Positions 9,631 to 18,565 of a stretch of 64,000 bases of DNA are shown one piece after another. A program made the translations under genes and the position numbers. Location: NCBI RefSeq assembly GCF_027944115.1, contig NZ_JAPJZI010000001.1:620001-684000 (forward strand), written 5' to 3'. Numbering within the stretch: the stretch's first letter is position 1; each line of letters starts with the position of its first letter. This DNA comes from Hoeflea prorocentri. GTDB lineage: Bacteria > Pseudomonadota > Alphaproteobacteria > Rhizobiales > Rhizobiaceae. The notes under the pieces were generated by a model. It was not told the DNA's origin, did no database searches, and saw nothing but the letters and a program-made list of their open reading frames with translations.

Positions 9631-9747
9631 TCCGCCATCCTCCCTGGGGTCCTGTGCGTTGATCCCTCTTTACATTTTTCTATTTAGCTTGCAAATAATA
9701 ATCAAGCTAATTAAAATTCAGCACGAGATCTTTTGGAGGAATTGCAT
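9631..9747. promoter_or_regulatory. divergent promoter region of the acyl-CoA operons
   Basis: This 117-bp AT-rich gap separates the acyl-CoA dehydrogenase (leftward) and the SDR (rightward), so it must hold both promoters. It contains the strong dyad at 9684–9710. Its base composition is clearly lower in GC than the genes on either side. Confidence 0.7.
9684..9710. promoter_or_regulatory. probable operator (dyad TTAGCTTG–N11–CAAGCTAA), MarR candidate
   Basis: Two perfect 8-bp arms, TTAGCTTG and CAAGCTAA, flank an 11-base AT-rich spacer. The 25-bp core at 9685–9709 matches the minus strand of 13406–13430 at 19 of 25 positions with no gaps. The co-located MarR gene at 10680 is the obvious candidate binder, which is inference. 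Confidence 0.6.
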
Positions 9748-10650
9748 ATGCTTGATGGCAAGGTCGTGATTGTAACCGGTGCCGGACGCGGCATTGGACG
9801 CGATATCGCGCTGATGATGGCATCTCATGGCGGCCGTGTCATCGTGAATGATCTCGGTGGCAGCGCGGAGGGCGATGGCGCCGATGCCGTGCCGGCAGAG
9901 GACGTCGTGTCTGAAATCAAGGCCAACGGCGGCGTGGCTATCGCGAATTTCGGAAATGTGGCGAGCCCGGCTGATGCACGGGGAATGTATGAACAGGCGA
10001 TGGATGTTTTCGGCGCCATAGATGTGGTGGTGAACAATGCCGGTATCCTGCGCGACGCCATCTTTCACAAGATGAGCGAAGTGCAGTGGGACGCGGTGAT
10101 CGACGTTCACCTGAAGGGCAGTTTCAACGTCGCCAAGGCCGTCGCGCCGCAGTTCCGGTCGCAGGAATCGGGCTGTTTCGTCAACTTTACTTCGACGTCC
10201 GGTCTTATCGGAAATTACGGGCAGGCGAATTACTCGGCAGCCAAGATGGGGATTGTCGGCCTTTCCAAGTCGATTGCCCTGGATATGTCCCGGTTCAATG
10301 TGCGTTCGAATTGCATTGCACCCTTTGCATGGTCGCGCCTGATCGGAACAATTCCTGCCAGTACAGAAGCCGAGAAAGCACGGGTCGAGCGTATCAAGGA
10401 AATGACGCCGGCCAAGATCGCTCCCCTTTGCGTGGCGCTCGCGGCGCCGGATTGTGATGTAACGGGACAGATTTTCTGCATTCGCAACAACGAGATTTTC
10501 CTGATGAGTCAGCCGCGTCCCATCCGTTCTGTGCATCGCGGCGAAGGCTGGACGCCTGAAAGTGTACGAGACCATGCGATCCCGGCATTAAAGCAGGATT
10601 TTTATGATCTTGACCGGTCCGGTGACATCTTTACCTGGGATCCGATTTGA
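9748..10650 (+). CDS. SDR-family 3-hydroxyacyl-CoA dehydrogenase (MFE2-like)
   Basis: The 300-residue protein has the SDR cofactor motif GAGRGIGRDIA near residue 12, NNAG near residue 93 and the catalytic YSAAK with an upstream Ser. Its long insertion around residues 40 to 60 (NDLGGSAEGDGADAVPAEDVV) matches the dehydrogenase part of peroxisomal multifunctional enzyme type 2, which oxidises (R)-3-hydroxyacyl-CoA. That pairs it with the MaoC hydratase. I started it at ATG 9748 because GGAGG lies eight bases before. It leads the rightward operon, and its stop overlaps a possible TTG start of the MarR gene. Confidence 0.9.
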   Translation: MLDGKVVIVTGAGRGIGRDIALMMASHGGRVIVNDLGGSAEGDGADAVPAEDVVSEIKANGGVAIANFGNVASPADARGMYEQAMDVFGAIDVVVNNAGILRDAIFHKMSEVQWDAVIDVHLKGSFNVAKAVAPQFRSQESGCFVNFTSTSGLIGNYGQANYSAAKMGIVGLSKSIALDMSRFNVRSNCIAPFAWSRLIGTIPASTEAEKARVERIKEMTPAKIAPLCVALAAPDCDVTGQIFCIRNNEIFLMSQPRPIRSVHRGEGWTPESVRDHAIPALKQDFYDLDRSGDIFTWDPI

Positions 10651-10679
10651 GCGCGCCGGCACAACACCAACTTGCCATC

Positions 10680-11189
10680 ATGCAGGATAATTCCGTAAAC
10701 CGTTCCAAGTCTTCCGACGTACAAACGGATTCATCCAGCATGGCAAAACAATCTTCGCTAACCGACGACCAGAAGCCGGTATTCCAGGAAATAGCGCGGT
10801 TTCGCGGGATTATATTTGACGCAAAACTGAAACCCTACGATATCACGATGAGCCAAGGCTGGGTGCTTGTGCATCTTTGGTACAAGGACGGGCAGCGGCA
10901 GTCCGAACTCGCCGACTGCATGGATGTTGCGACGGTCACAGTCTCAAAATTGATCGATCGGCTTGAAGCCCATGGTTTTGTCGAGCGTCGCGCGGACAAG
11001 GGGGACCGCCGCTCGAACCGGGTTTTCGCCACAAAACGTGGACGGGAAATCGTGAAGATCATGACGCGAATCGTCTTTGAGGTCGATGACATTGCCAATC
11101 AGGGCATTACGGAAGAGGAGTTGGCGAGTACGTTGAAAGTGCTGAGTCGAATGCGGGACAATCTGAAATACAAAATCGCATCCGGCTAG
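10680..11189 (+). CDS. MarR-family transcriptional regulator
   Basis: This is a winged-helix regulator of about 169 residues. The MarR DNA-binding core is present: SELADCMDVATVTVSKLIDRLE (helix-turn-helix, quoted in part), then GFVERRADKGDRRSNRVFAT as the wing. The start is uncertain. TTG 10647 overlaps the SDR stop and may be coupled, ATG 10680 is used here, and ATG 10740 would give the shortest protein; none has a convincing ribosome site. MarR proteins near CoA ligases often sense the acyl-CoA or the free acid. It probably represses its own operon and the divergent one through the 9684 dyad. Confidence 0.82.
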   Translation: MQDNSVNRSKSSDVQTDSSSMAKQSSLTDDQKPVFQEIARFRGIIFDAKLKPYDITMSQGWVLVHLWYKDGQRQSELADCMDVATVTVSKLIDRLEAHGFVERRADKGDRRSNRVFATKRGREIVKIMTRIVFEVDDIANQGITEEELASTLKVLSRMRDNLKYKIASG

Positions 11190-11218
11190 TTTTTGACGCT
11201 GCTTGGCCGTACGGGTAT

Positions 11219-12394
11219 TTGGCCAAAGACATTCAACACGGTGAAGGGCCGCTGAGCGGTCTGAGGATAATCGAGTTTGCCGGTATCGGTCCCGGTCCGT
11301 TCGCGGCCATGATGCTATCGGACATGGGGGCCGACGTCATTCGCATCGACCGTTTAAACGCCGGCGAAACGCATCCAAACGACTTCACACTGCGGGGCCG
11401 GCAATCGGTTGCGATGAACCTTAAAATGCCGGCAGCAGTGGAAAGCGCCTTGAAGCTGATCGAAACCGCGGACGGGTTGATCGAAGGCTTTCGCCCGGGT
11501 GTGATGGAGCGTCTGGGGCTGGGACCCGAGATCTGTCATGCCATCAACCCACGTCTCGTTTATGGCCGCATGACGGGCTGGGGACAGGCCGGGCCTCTGG
11601 CGCAAGCTGCCGGACATGATCTCAACTACATTTCGTTGACGGGCGGGCTTTGGGCGACCGGCGAGGCGGATCGTTCACCGACCTTTGCAATGAACCTTCT
11701 GGGCGATTATGGCGGTGGCGGAATGTACCTGGCTTTCGGCATGGTCTCCGGCCTCCTGCAAGCACAACGCACCGGGCAGGGCGACATTGTCGATGCAGCG
11801 ATCTGCGACGGCGTCAACAGTCTCATGACTTTCATTCATTCGCGCCGCGCCATGGGCATGTGGCGGGACGAGCGTGCTGCAAATCCTCTTGATGGCGGCA
11901 GACCCTGGTACGGTGTCTATGAATGCGCCGACGGCAATTGGATCAGCATTGGGGCGATTGAACCCCAGTTCTGGGCATGTCTGTTACAGAAGCTCGGCCT
12001 TGATTCCAGCGCGATCGGGGATCGTCAGGACCCGAACAACTGGCCGAGTATCCGGAAAACCCTGGAGGAGAGGTTCCTCAGTCAGCCACGCGATCACTGG
12101 GATGCGCTTCTTTCGGGCACCGATGCCTGTTTTGCGCCGGTTCTGAGCCCGGCGGAGGCACGCGAATACCCGCATCTTGCCGCAAGGACAGCATTTGCGG
12201 AGAAGGGTGCTGCGCAACCGATGCCGGCACCACGTTTTTCCCGCGCCGGAGCAAAATCGCCGCAATCACCACGCGATGCGGGAGCCGACACTTTGGCCGT
12301 CTTGACTGAAGCCGGCTTTACCGACACGCAAATCGCCAATCTCATCGACCAAGGGGCTATCGCCCAAGCAAACACCAAGGAAAACACCAAGTGA
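11219..12394 (+). CDS. CaiB/BaiF family CoA-transferase
   Basis: The 391-residue class III CoA-transferase or racemase has the typical start LRIIEFAGIGPGPFAAMML, with GADVIRIDR after it, GFRPGVMERLGLG, and a conserved Asp in GHDLNYISLTG. That Asp forms the acyl-aspartyl anhydride in the family. SLTGGLWATGEADRSP and the GDYGGGGMYLAFG loop are also seen. It may be an alpha-methylacyl-CoA racemase, which would fit a methyl-branched substrate, or may transfer CoA between acids. The TTG start is the only sensible one. The stop overlaps the next gene by four bases. Confidence 0.88.
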   Translation: MAKDIQHGEGPLSGLRIIEFAGIGPGPFAAMMLSDMGADVIRIDRLNAGETHPNDFTLRGRQSVAMNLKMPAAVESALKLIETADGLIEGFRPGVMERLGLGPEICHAINPRLVYGRMTGWGQAGPLAQAAGHDLNYISLTGGLWATGEADRSPTFAMNLLGDYGGGGMYLAFGMVSGLLQAQRTGQGDIVDAAICDGVNSLMTFIHSRRAMGMWRDERAANPLDGGRPWYGVYECADGNWISIGAIEPQFWACLLQKLGLDSSAIGDRQDPNNWPSIRKTLEERFLSQPRDHWDALLSGTDACFAPVLSPAEAREYPHLAARTAFAEKGAAQPMPAPRFSRAGAKSPQSPRDAGADTLAVLTEAGFTDTQIANLIDQGAIAQANTKENTK

Positions 12395-13368
12395 CCCTTC
12401 CGAAAGCTCTACAAGGTCTGCGCCTGCCATTGATCGGCGCTCCTCTCTTCATCATTTCGCGTCCTGAGCTGGTGATCGCACAATGCAAGGCCGGGATCGT
12501 TGGATGCTTTCCCGCGCTCAACGCGCGTGAAAAGGACGGCCAGAGCCTCGACGAGTGGCTGACCAGGATCAGGGAGGAACTTGACCGCCATAACCAGGCC
12601 AATCCAGATCGGCCGGCTGCGCCCTTTGCGGTGAACCAGATCGTTCATCGCTCCAATGCACGGCTCGAGAGCGACGTGGAGATATGTGCAAGGCATGAAG
12701 TTCCGATTTGGGTCACTTCGCTTGGCGCACGGCCGGAGGTCTATGATGCGGCCCATTCGGGCGGCGGCGTTGTCCTTCATGATGTGATCAACAACAAGTT
12801 TGCCAAGAAGGCCATCGAGAAGGGCGCAGACGGCCTTGTGGCGGTCGCGGCAGGGGCGGGTGGGCACGCCGGTGCACAGTCGCCCCTGGCGCTGATCCAG
12901 GAAATCAGAAGCTGGTTTGACGGCCCGCTATATCTGTCGGGTGCCATCGCCAGGGGCGAATCGATTCTTGCGGCGCTGGCGATGGGGGCTGATGGCGGCT
13001 ATGCGGGCACAGCATTTATCGCCACTGAGGAGGCCCATGCGGTCGAGGGCTACAAGCGCATGATTGCCGAACACAGTGCAGAGGACATCGTCTATACGAA
13101 CCTGTTTACCGGCGTGCATGGGAATTATCTCAAGCCCTCCATTGCCGCTGCCGGAATGGATCCGGAAAATCTCGAATTCTCCGATCCATCCAAAATGAAC
13201 TTCGCCGAGGACCGCAAAAAGCCGAAAAGCTGGAAGGAGATATGGGGCTCGGGACAGGGGATCGGTGCGATCGACAAGGTGGTTTCGACCGCAGAGCTGG
13301 TCGACCGGTTTGAGCGCGAATTCAATGAGGCGCGGGCGCGATTGAACAGGAAGCTTGAAGCCTATTGA
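12391..13368 (+). CDS. nitronate monooxygenase-like FMN oxidoreductase
   Basis: This 325-residue TIM-barrel flavoprotein belongs to the 2-nitropropane dioxygenase/FabK/NpdA group. The N-terminal LIGAPLFIISRPELV matches the conserved APM/L strand, GADGLVAVAAGAGGHAG is the flavin-phosphate loop with the conserved His, and GADGGYAGTAF completes the FMN site. Members reduce or oxygenate small substrates, and some act as enoyl reductases, so its role in acyl-CoA breakdown is not settled. The GTG start overlaps the CoA-transferase stop by four bases, so the two are co-transcribed. Confidence 0.85.
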   Translation: MTLPKALQGLRLPLIGAPLFIISRPELVIAQCKAGIVGCFPALNAREKDGQSLDEWLTRIREELDRHNQANPDRPAAPFAVNQIVHRSNARLESDVEICARHEVPIWVTSLGARPEVYDAAHSGGGVVLHDVINNKFAKKAIEKGADGLVAVAAGAGGHAGAQSPLALIQEIRSWFDGPLYLSGAIARGESILAALAMGADGGYAGTAFIATEEAHAVEGYKRMIAEHSAEDIVYTNLFTGVHGNYLKPSIAAAGMDPENLEFSDPSKMNFAEDRKKPKSWKEIWGSGQGIGAIDKVVSTAELVDRFEREFNEARARLNRKLEAY

Positions 13369-13405
13369 GGTTGCGACAGAGAGCGACACATTTCAGCGAA
13401 ATAGA

Positions 13406-13430
13406 TTGCTAGATAATTATTATCATGCTA
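13406..13430. promoter_or_regulatory. probable operator upstream of the TRAP genes
   Basis: The segment holds a perfect 13-bp palindrome GATAAT-T-ATTATC at 13412–13424 with GCTA flanks. Read on the minus strand it aligns without gaps to 9685–9709 at 19 of 25 positions. It lies 58 to 83 bases before the TRAP solute-binding gene. This ties the TRAP genes to the acyl-CoA block by inference. Confidence 0.55.
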
Positions 13431-13488
13431 CCTAATATGACTTAAGATGTGACCGTCACAACGACGAACCGCATTGGGAGGAGCGAAT

Positions 13489-14547
13489 ATGAAACGCATA
13501 CTGAAAGTGGCGGCGCTTGCCGCATCCATGTCGGCAATCGGCCTCGCGGCTTCAGCCGAAACAGTTTTGATCGCCAATGACCCCGGCCCGAACCGCGGCG
13601 TCCGGTCTGTCGCGGTGAATTACCTGTCGGATGAGATTGCGAAGCGTTCAGGCGACACCGTCAAGATTCAGAACAACTGGGGCGGTGCCCTGTTCAAAAC
13701 GACCGCCGCGCTGGAATCCCTCGGAACCGGTGTTGCCGACTTGGGCGTTGTCGTCGGTGCCTACGCCCAGTCCGAATTGCCGGAACTGAATATCGGTGCC
13801 TTGGTCATGCCGCAAGCAGGACCCTGGGTAATGATGAAGTCGCTGCACGAACTCTTCACGACAAATGAGACGATCAAGCAGCGTTTGGCCGACAAGAACA
13901 TTGTTTACATTAACCACTACGCCCTGCCTCCCGCACTGGTGGGTTGTCAGGGAAAAGGTATTGCCAGCGCGAAAGATGCTGATGGTGTCAAGATGAGTGA
14001 CACAGGCGGGATGAGTGGCCTCTTCAAGGATCTGGGCGGCAATATGGTTCGCATGCCGGTCTATGAAGTCTATCAGGCAATGGAAACCGGATTGATCGAT
14101 TGTACCGTCACCTACTCATATTTTGCGGTGGCAACCAAGCTGGATGAGCTTCTGACCTCCGTCACACCGATGGACTTTGCGGCCGTGACGGTCGTGATCA
14201 CAGTAATGAACAAGGACTCCTTCGACAGCCTGAGCGCAGAGCAGCAGGCCGCCATTCTTGAAACGGGCGAGCATATGGCGGACTACTACGGAGAAGCGCT
14301 TGCGGCCGCCGACAAGTCTGCAATGGACAAGATGACAACCCGGGAAACCCCGGTCGTCATCAATGCCTTTAGCGAAGAGGACTATGACGCCTTTCGTGAA
14401 GCAAGCAAAACGGTGACGGGCAAGTGGCTGGCCGATGCCGAAGCGACCGGACTTGACGGTCAGGCCACGCTCGATGAGTTTCTTGGCCTGCAGGCAAAGT
14501 GGAAAGCGGTTGCTGAAACCGAAGGATTGCCCTGGGAGCGCAACTGA
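13489..14547 (+). CDS. TRAP transporter solute-binding protein (DctP family)
   Basis: The 352-residue protein begins with a Sec signal peptide (Lys/Arg, then LKVAALAASMSAIGLAASA, cut near residue 24) and is thus periplasmic. The DctP fold is shown by TGVADLGVVVGAYAQSE, the specificity-helix region VYEVYQAMETGLID with the conserved EAL/TGL pattern, and a C-terminal FLGLQAKWKAVAE. It delivers a carboxylate to the DctQM channel, driven by the sodium or proton gradient. GGGAGG precedes the ATG. The ligand may be the acid degraded by the acyl-CoA block. Confidence 0.93.
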   Translation: MKRILKVAALAASMSAIGLAASAETVLIANDPGPNRGVRSVAVNYLSDEIAKRSGDTVKIQNNWGGALFKTTAALESLGTGVADLGVVVGAYAQSELPELNIGALVMPQAGPWVMMKSLHELFTTNETIKQRLADKNIVYINHYALPPALVGCQGKGIASAKDADGVKMSDTGGMSGLFKDLGGNMVRMPVYEVYQAMETGLIDCTVTYSYFAVATKLDELLTSVTPMDFAAVTVVITVMNKDSFDSLSAEQQAAILETGEHMADYYGEALAAADKSAMDKMTTRETPVVINAFSEEDYDAFREASKTVTGKWLADAEATGLDGQATLDEFLGLQAKWKAVAETEGLPWERN

Positions 14548-14559
14548 GTGATACCGGTT

Positions 14560-14585
14560 CGGCCGCACAGGTGAATGTGCGGCCG
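14560..14585 (+). terminator. intercistronic hairpin between TRAP dctP and dctQ
   Basis: Ten-base arms CGGCCGCACA and TGTGCGGCCG enclose a six-base loop. No U-run follows, so it is more likely to stabilise the upstream message or to lower expression of the membrane subunits than to act as a full terminator. Confidence 0.6.
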
Positions 14586-14608
14586 GATGTTTCCTGGGAT
14601 TTGTGATC

Positions 14609-15103
14609 ATGATCAAACGCATAGAGCATGTGCTCGACACGCTCGGAGCCCTGGCAATCATTGCTCTGTGCCTCCTGATCGTATTTTCCGTTGTTGGCCG
14701 TGAGCTTATCGGCTCCGGTGTTCCTGACAGTATTATCCTGGTGCGCGAGTTAATGGTTCCAGCTATTTTATTCCCGTTGAGTACGGCGACGGCGAGACGC
14801 GCCCACATATCGATTGAAGTCATCGCAAATCACTTTCCCGCCAGTCTGAACAGATGGGTTGCGGTACTGGCTGCAATCGTCGGAATGGTGATTGTGGGAA
14901 CCCTGATAGCGGCATCCTGGGTCCAGCTTGCCAAAACTTTCTCGGAGGCCTCCCACTATGGAGGTGATTTCGCGATCCCCAAATGGCCTTCGCGTGCCGC
15001 TTATTTTGTGGCGTTCCTGTTTGTCGGGCTGCGTTTGATTCAGATCTTCTGGGTTGATTTGCGCGCAGCCATCCGCGGCCAAGACGCGCCGGCGACGTTG
15101 TAG
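14609..15103 (+). CDS. TRAP transporter small permease (DctQ family)
   Basis: The 164-residue membrane protein shows four hydrophobic helices, starting at residues 14 to 35 (LGALAIIALCLLIVFSVVG) and ending near FVAFLFVGLRLIQIFW. The DctQ signature VVGRELIGSG and the SWVQLAKTFSEAS region are present. It pairs with the DctM-type channel encoded 14 bases downstream. The ATG was preferred to a GTG six bases earlier because it has better spacing from GGGAT. Confidence 0.9.
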   Translation: MIKRIEHVLDTLGALAIIALCLLIVFSVVGRELIGSGVPDSIILVRELMVPAILFPLSTATARRAHISIEVIANHFPASLNRWVAVLAAIVGMVIVGTLIAASWVQLAKTFSEASHYGGDFAIPKWPSRAAYFVAFLFVGLRLIQIFWVDLRAAIRGQDAPATL

Positions 15104-15117
15104 CGGGAGAACGGGCA

Positions 15118-16455
15118 ATGGATGTCACGCTAATCGGCTACCTCGCCTGCGTTGCGGTCATACTCCTGTTGGCCGTTCGCGTTCCAATTGCATTTGCGAT
15201 TGGCGGCGTTGCGGTGACCGCACTTTTTCTGGTCTTCTCGATGCGCACCGGCACGTTCATGCCCGAAAGAGCGTTTTTTCGCACGCTCTCGATCGCGTTT
15301 TCCAGCAGCTTCGAACTGATTCACTCATACAACCTGTCAATGATTCCGCTTTTCATAGCGCTTGGTCACGTTGCGTCCATTACCGGGATCACGACCGGAA
15401 TATATGAAGCCGCAAGGGTGTGGCTGGTGCGGTTGCCTGGTGGAATTGCCATTGCATCAATCGCCGGTTGTGGCGGGTTTTCCGCCATTTCCGGCTCGTC
15501 TCTGGCCTGTGCCTCAACAATGGGGAAGATATGCACGCCTGAGATGCTGAAGATGAAATATGACGAACGGCTTGCGACGGCCAGTGTTGCGGCCGGCGGA
15601 ACCCTCGGTTCTCTCATACCGCCTTCGATCCTTTTCATCGTCTATGGCATCTTCACGGAAACCTCAATCGGACAGCTCTTTCTGGCCGGTTTCCTGCCTG
15701 GGCTTTTGTCCCTGATCGGGTATGCGCTCGTGGTCTGGATTTGGGTGAAGAGATCGCCTGAAATCGCGCCGGCCTCAACGGATACTTTTACAAGACAAGA
15801 TCGCCTGAACGTCATGTGGGGCGTGTGGCCGGCGTTTGTGCTCTTCCTCATCGTCATCGGCGGTATCTATGGCGGAGTGTTCACGGCAACCGAAGCTGCC
15901 GCGATCTCCCTGTTTTTTGCTGTTGTTCTCGGCATCTGGCGTGGCAGTATCAAATTCAGCCAGATCGTTCCCCTTATCCGTGATGTGACAGTAACGACCG
16001 GGGCAATTTTCTTCATTGCGGCCTGTGCGAAGATTTTTGTCACGCTCATTGCATTGACCGGTCTGTCCAACAGCATGCTGACCGGCCTTGAGGCAGCCAA
16101 TATCGAGGGATGGCAGTTCATCGTGATGGTGTGCCTGATCTACCTCGTACTCGGCATGTTCCTGGATCCGGTCGGCATCATGATATTGACGCTGCCGCTG
16201 ATGATCCCGATGGTTGAAAGCTACGGCTACAATCTCATCTGGTTCGGCGTTATCATCGTGAAACTCCTTGAGATCGGTCTGATTACGCCACCGGTCGGGC
16301 TGAACGTCTTTGTTTTGGCGGCAGCGATCGAGGGCAAAGTTCAGATCGGCAGGATTTTTGCCGGAATCTGGCGCTTTTTGGTTAGCGATATCATCGTTCT
16401 GGCCCTGCTGGTTGCCTTCCCGATCATTTCTTTGATTATTCCGCTATCGATGTAG
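15118..16455 (+). CDS. TRAP transporter large permease (DctM family)
   Basis: The 445-residue protein has about twelve membrane helices in the DctM arrangement. The conserved GCGGFSAISGSSLACASTMG segment (residues about 119 to 138) and the later LGMFLDPVGIMILTLPLMIP stretch (quoted in full family position, near residue 345) are diagnostic of the ion- and substrate-binding loops. It forms the transport channel with DctQ. The C-terminus VAFPIISLIIPLSM ends in a helix, as is usual. It is convergent with the LacI gene at 16478. Confidence 0.93.
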   Translation: MDVTLIGYLACVAVILLLAVRVPIAFAIGGVAVTALFLVFSMRTGTFMPERAFFRTLSIAFSSSFELIHSYNLSMIPLFIALGHVASITGITTGIYEAARVWLVRLPGGIAIASIAGCGGFSAISGSSLACASTMGKICTPEMLKMKYDERLATASVAAGGTLGSLIPPSILFIVYGIFTETSIGQLFLAGFLPGLLSLIGYALVVWIWVKRSPEIAPASTDTFTRQDRLNVMWGVWPAFVLFLIVIGGIYGGVFTATEAAAISLFFAVVLGIWRGSIKFSQIVPLIRDVTVTTGAIFFIAACAKIFVTLIALTGLSNSMLTGLEAANIEGWQFIVMVCLIYLVLGMFLDPVGIMILTLPLMIPMVESYGYNLIWFGVIIVKLLEIGLITPPVGLNVFVLAAAIEGKVQIGRIFAGIWRFLVSDIIVLALLVAFPIISLIIPLSM

Positions 16456-16477
16456 CGCGGCCGGCCCGCCCTGAGAT

Positions 16478-17497
16478 CTATGTGGAATGCCTGACAACCA
16501 ATGACGGTTCGATGGATACATGGCTGCCGCTGCCGGAACCTGCCGTTCCTGCCAGTAGTGCGGCAATCAACCGGCCTGCGCCTTCGCCGATAGCGTAGCC
16601 TTTTGGATCTATTGTCGTAATGTCGGGAAGGGAGAACGCGCCGACATCAAAGGCTCCAAAGCCGGCGACCGCGATATCATCAGGAATACGCATGCCGCTG
16701 CGCTGGAACTCCGTCATTGCACCAAAAGCAGCTGAATCGGCCACGCACATAATAGCGTCCGTATCTGGAAACCGTTCCAGCAAAAGCTGGGCGCCCCTCG
16801 CGCCCTGGGCCATGCCGACCGGTGGCGGGCCAACCGATATGATGCGGTCGTGCGGCAGGCCGTGTTCTCGCAGGCGCTCTGTGAACCCGCGCTGGCGATC
16901 CGTTCCCCTTGTGTCGGTTTGTGTATGCCCGCCGATAAACCCGATCCTCTTGTAGCCGCGTTCGACAAGGTGGTCCGCCACCATCGAACCTGCTGCTGCC
17001 CCTGAATATCCGACCGAGTATCCAACAGGATTATGCGGCTCATCCCAGCATTCGACGACCGGTATGCCGGACCTCTTCAGACGTGAACGCGTTTTATCGG
17101 TGTGGGTGCTGCCGGTAACGACCATCGCTTCGGGCTTTCGGCGCAGCAACTGCTTGATGATCTGCTCTTCCTGATCGATGTGGTAGTTCGTGTAGCCGAG
17201 CAGGGCCTCAAGGCCGCTTTCCGCCAGGCTGTCGGTCAGGCCGCGGACCGTGTCGGCAAAGTTCGAGTTGTTGATGGAGGGAACCGTGACAGCGACAAAG
17301 CCGGTGCGCTTGGTACGCAGTTCGGATGCGCTTTTGTCGAAAATATAACCCATCTCATCGGCGATCCTCAAAATCTCCGAACGGCGCTTTTCATTGACCG
17401 AGGCGTCCTGCTTGAACGCACGCGAAACCGTCATCGTCGAAACGCCGGCCGCTTTCGCCACATCGGACATGCGCGGTTGGGTTGGTTTGCTTCTCAT
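16478..17497 (-). CDS. LacI-family regulator (GntR-type subgroup)
   Basis: The 339-residue repressor starts with a LacI helix-turn-helix (MSDVAKAAGVSTMTVSRAF) followed by the hinge-helix zone ASELRTKRTG. The periplasmic-binding-like effector domain begins at VAVTVPSINNSNFADTVRGL, a wording close to E. coli GntR (gluconate repressor). It is the second gene of a two-repressor operon, 12 bases after the LacI gene at 17510. Candidate operators are the TGTTATCGATAACA sites in this block; which of the three local LacI proteins binds them cannot be decided by eye. Confidence 0.92.
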   Translation of the reverse strand: MRSKPTQPRMSDVAKAAGVSTMTVSRAFKQDASVNEKRRSEILRIADEMGYIFDKSASELRTKRTGFVAVTVPSINNSNFADTVRGLTDSLAESGLEALLGYTNYHIDQEEQIIKQLLRRKPEAMVVTGSTHTDKTRSRLKRSGIPVVECWDEPHNPVGYSVGYSGAAAGSMVADHLVERGYKRIGFIGGHTQTDTRGTDRQRGFTERLREHGLPHDRIISVGPPPVGMAQGARGAQLLLERFPDTDAIMCVADSAAFGAMTEFQRSGMRIPDDIAVAGFGAFDVGAFSLPDITTIDPKGYAIGEGAGRLIAALLAGTAGSGSGSHVSIEPSLVVRHST

Positions 17498-17509
17498 TCT
17501 CTGGCTCGC

Positions 17510-18550
17510 TTAATCCGCTTTCAAAGGACGTCTGGTTGTATCGCCAAACACGATTTTGGCCGGCAGGCGAAGAGACAGGTCGGTCTTGATCCCGTTGATA
17601 CGGGCGATCAGGTTTCTGGCGCCGCGTGCGCCCATCTCGCGCCTGGGTGTGATCACTGTGGTGAGCTTTTTGGACAGAACGCCGTTGATGGACAGGTTGT
17701 TGAAGCCGACAATGCCGATGTCCTCGGGAACGCTCAGGCCCAGTTCCTCGCAGGCGACAAGGCCTGCGAAGGCGAAGTGGTCGGAAAGAAAGAACACGAT
17801 GTCCGGCCGATCTTGCGTGTCTCGGGCGACGGACATCAGGCCATCGTAACCGCTGCGGTACCCGTCACCGGTCCCATGTCGGGCAGTGCGCACTTCACCG
17901 AACCCTGCATCTGAAAATGCAGTACGGATGCCGAGCAGCCGTTTTTCGGCCCGCAGGTCGTGACCGGGCTCAAATCCGACATATGCGGGCTTGCGATATC
18001 CAAGCGCGATCATTTCCTTTGCAACCTGCCGCCCTGCTTCGACATGATCGATGCCGACGCTGATATCAATCGGGTCGTCATTGTACTCCCAGGTCTCAAG
18101 GGTCGGGATGAGATCGCGCCTCAGGATGCGGCGGACCTTGTCGTCATGATCGGTACCGGTCAGCACGAGAGCGGCCGGTCGCCAAGGCCGCACAGTGTTG
18201 ACCCAGTTCAATTCGCGCTCCCGGTCGTATTCGGTGGTCGTGACGATTGTGGTCAAGCCCGCGCTTTCCAGAGCCGGGCGCATGCCGTCCAGCATCTCTG
18301 CGAAAACATCGTTGAACAGTGTTGGAAACGAAATTCCGACAAGGCTTGATTGGACCCCGACAAGCGATCTTGCATTCAGATTGGGTTGATACCGGAGCCG
18401 CTCGGCGATGTCGAATATTTCAGCCCGCTTTCCCTCCGATACACCTTCCACACCACGCAGTGCCCGGGAGACTGTCATGATGGAAACGTTTGCCTCGCGG
18501 GCGACGTCGTCAATTTTCACCGTCTTTCCAGTGCGTTGTCGTCGTTTCAT
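17510..18550 (-). CDS. LacI-family regulator (divergent from the ABC importer)
   Basis: This 346-residue repressor has the helix-turn-helix KIDDVAREANVSIMTVSRAL, a hinge zone LNARSLVGVQ and an effector domain starting VGISFPTLFNDVFAEML, which also resembles GntR/IdnR regulators. Its start lies 118 bases from the divergent importer ATPase gene, with two different palindromes between them (18566–18583 and 18629–18642). Autoregulation through the nearer TACGTTAGCGCTAACGTA palindrome is a reasonable guess. Confidence 0.92.
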   Translation of the reverse strand: MKRRQRTGKTVKIDDVAREANVSIMTVSRALRGVEGVSEGKRAEIFDIAERLRYQPNLNARSLVGVQSSLVGISFPTLFNDVFAEMLDGMRPALESAGLTTIVTTTEYDRERELNWVNTVRPWRPAALVLTGTDHDDKVRRILRRDLIPTLETWEYNDDPIDISVGIDHVEAGRQVAKEMIALGYRKPAYVGFEPGHDLRAEKRLLGIRTAFSDAGFGEVRTARHGTGDGYRSGYDGLMSVARDTQDRPDIVFFLSDHFAFAGLVACEELGLSVPEDIGIVGFNNLSINGVLSKKLTTVITPRREMGARGARNLIARINGIKTDLSLRLPAKIVFGDTTRRPLKAD

Positions 18551-18565
18551 TCGAGGTTTCCGGCT

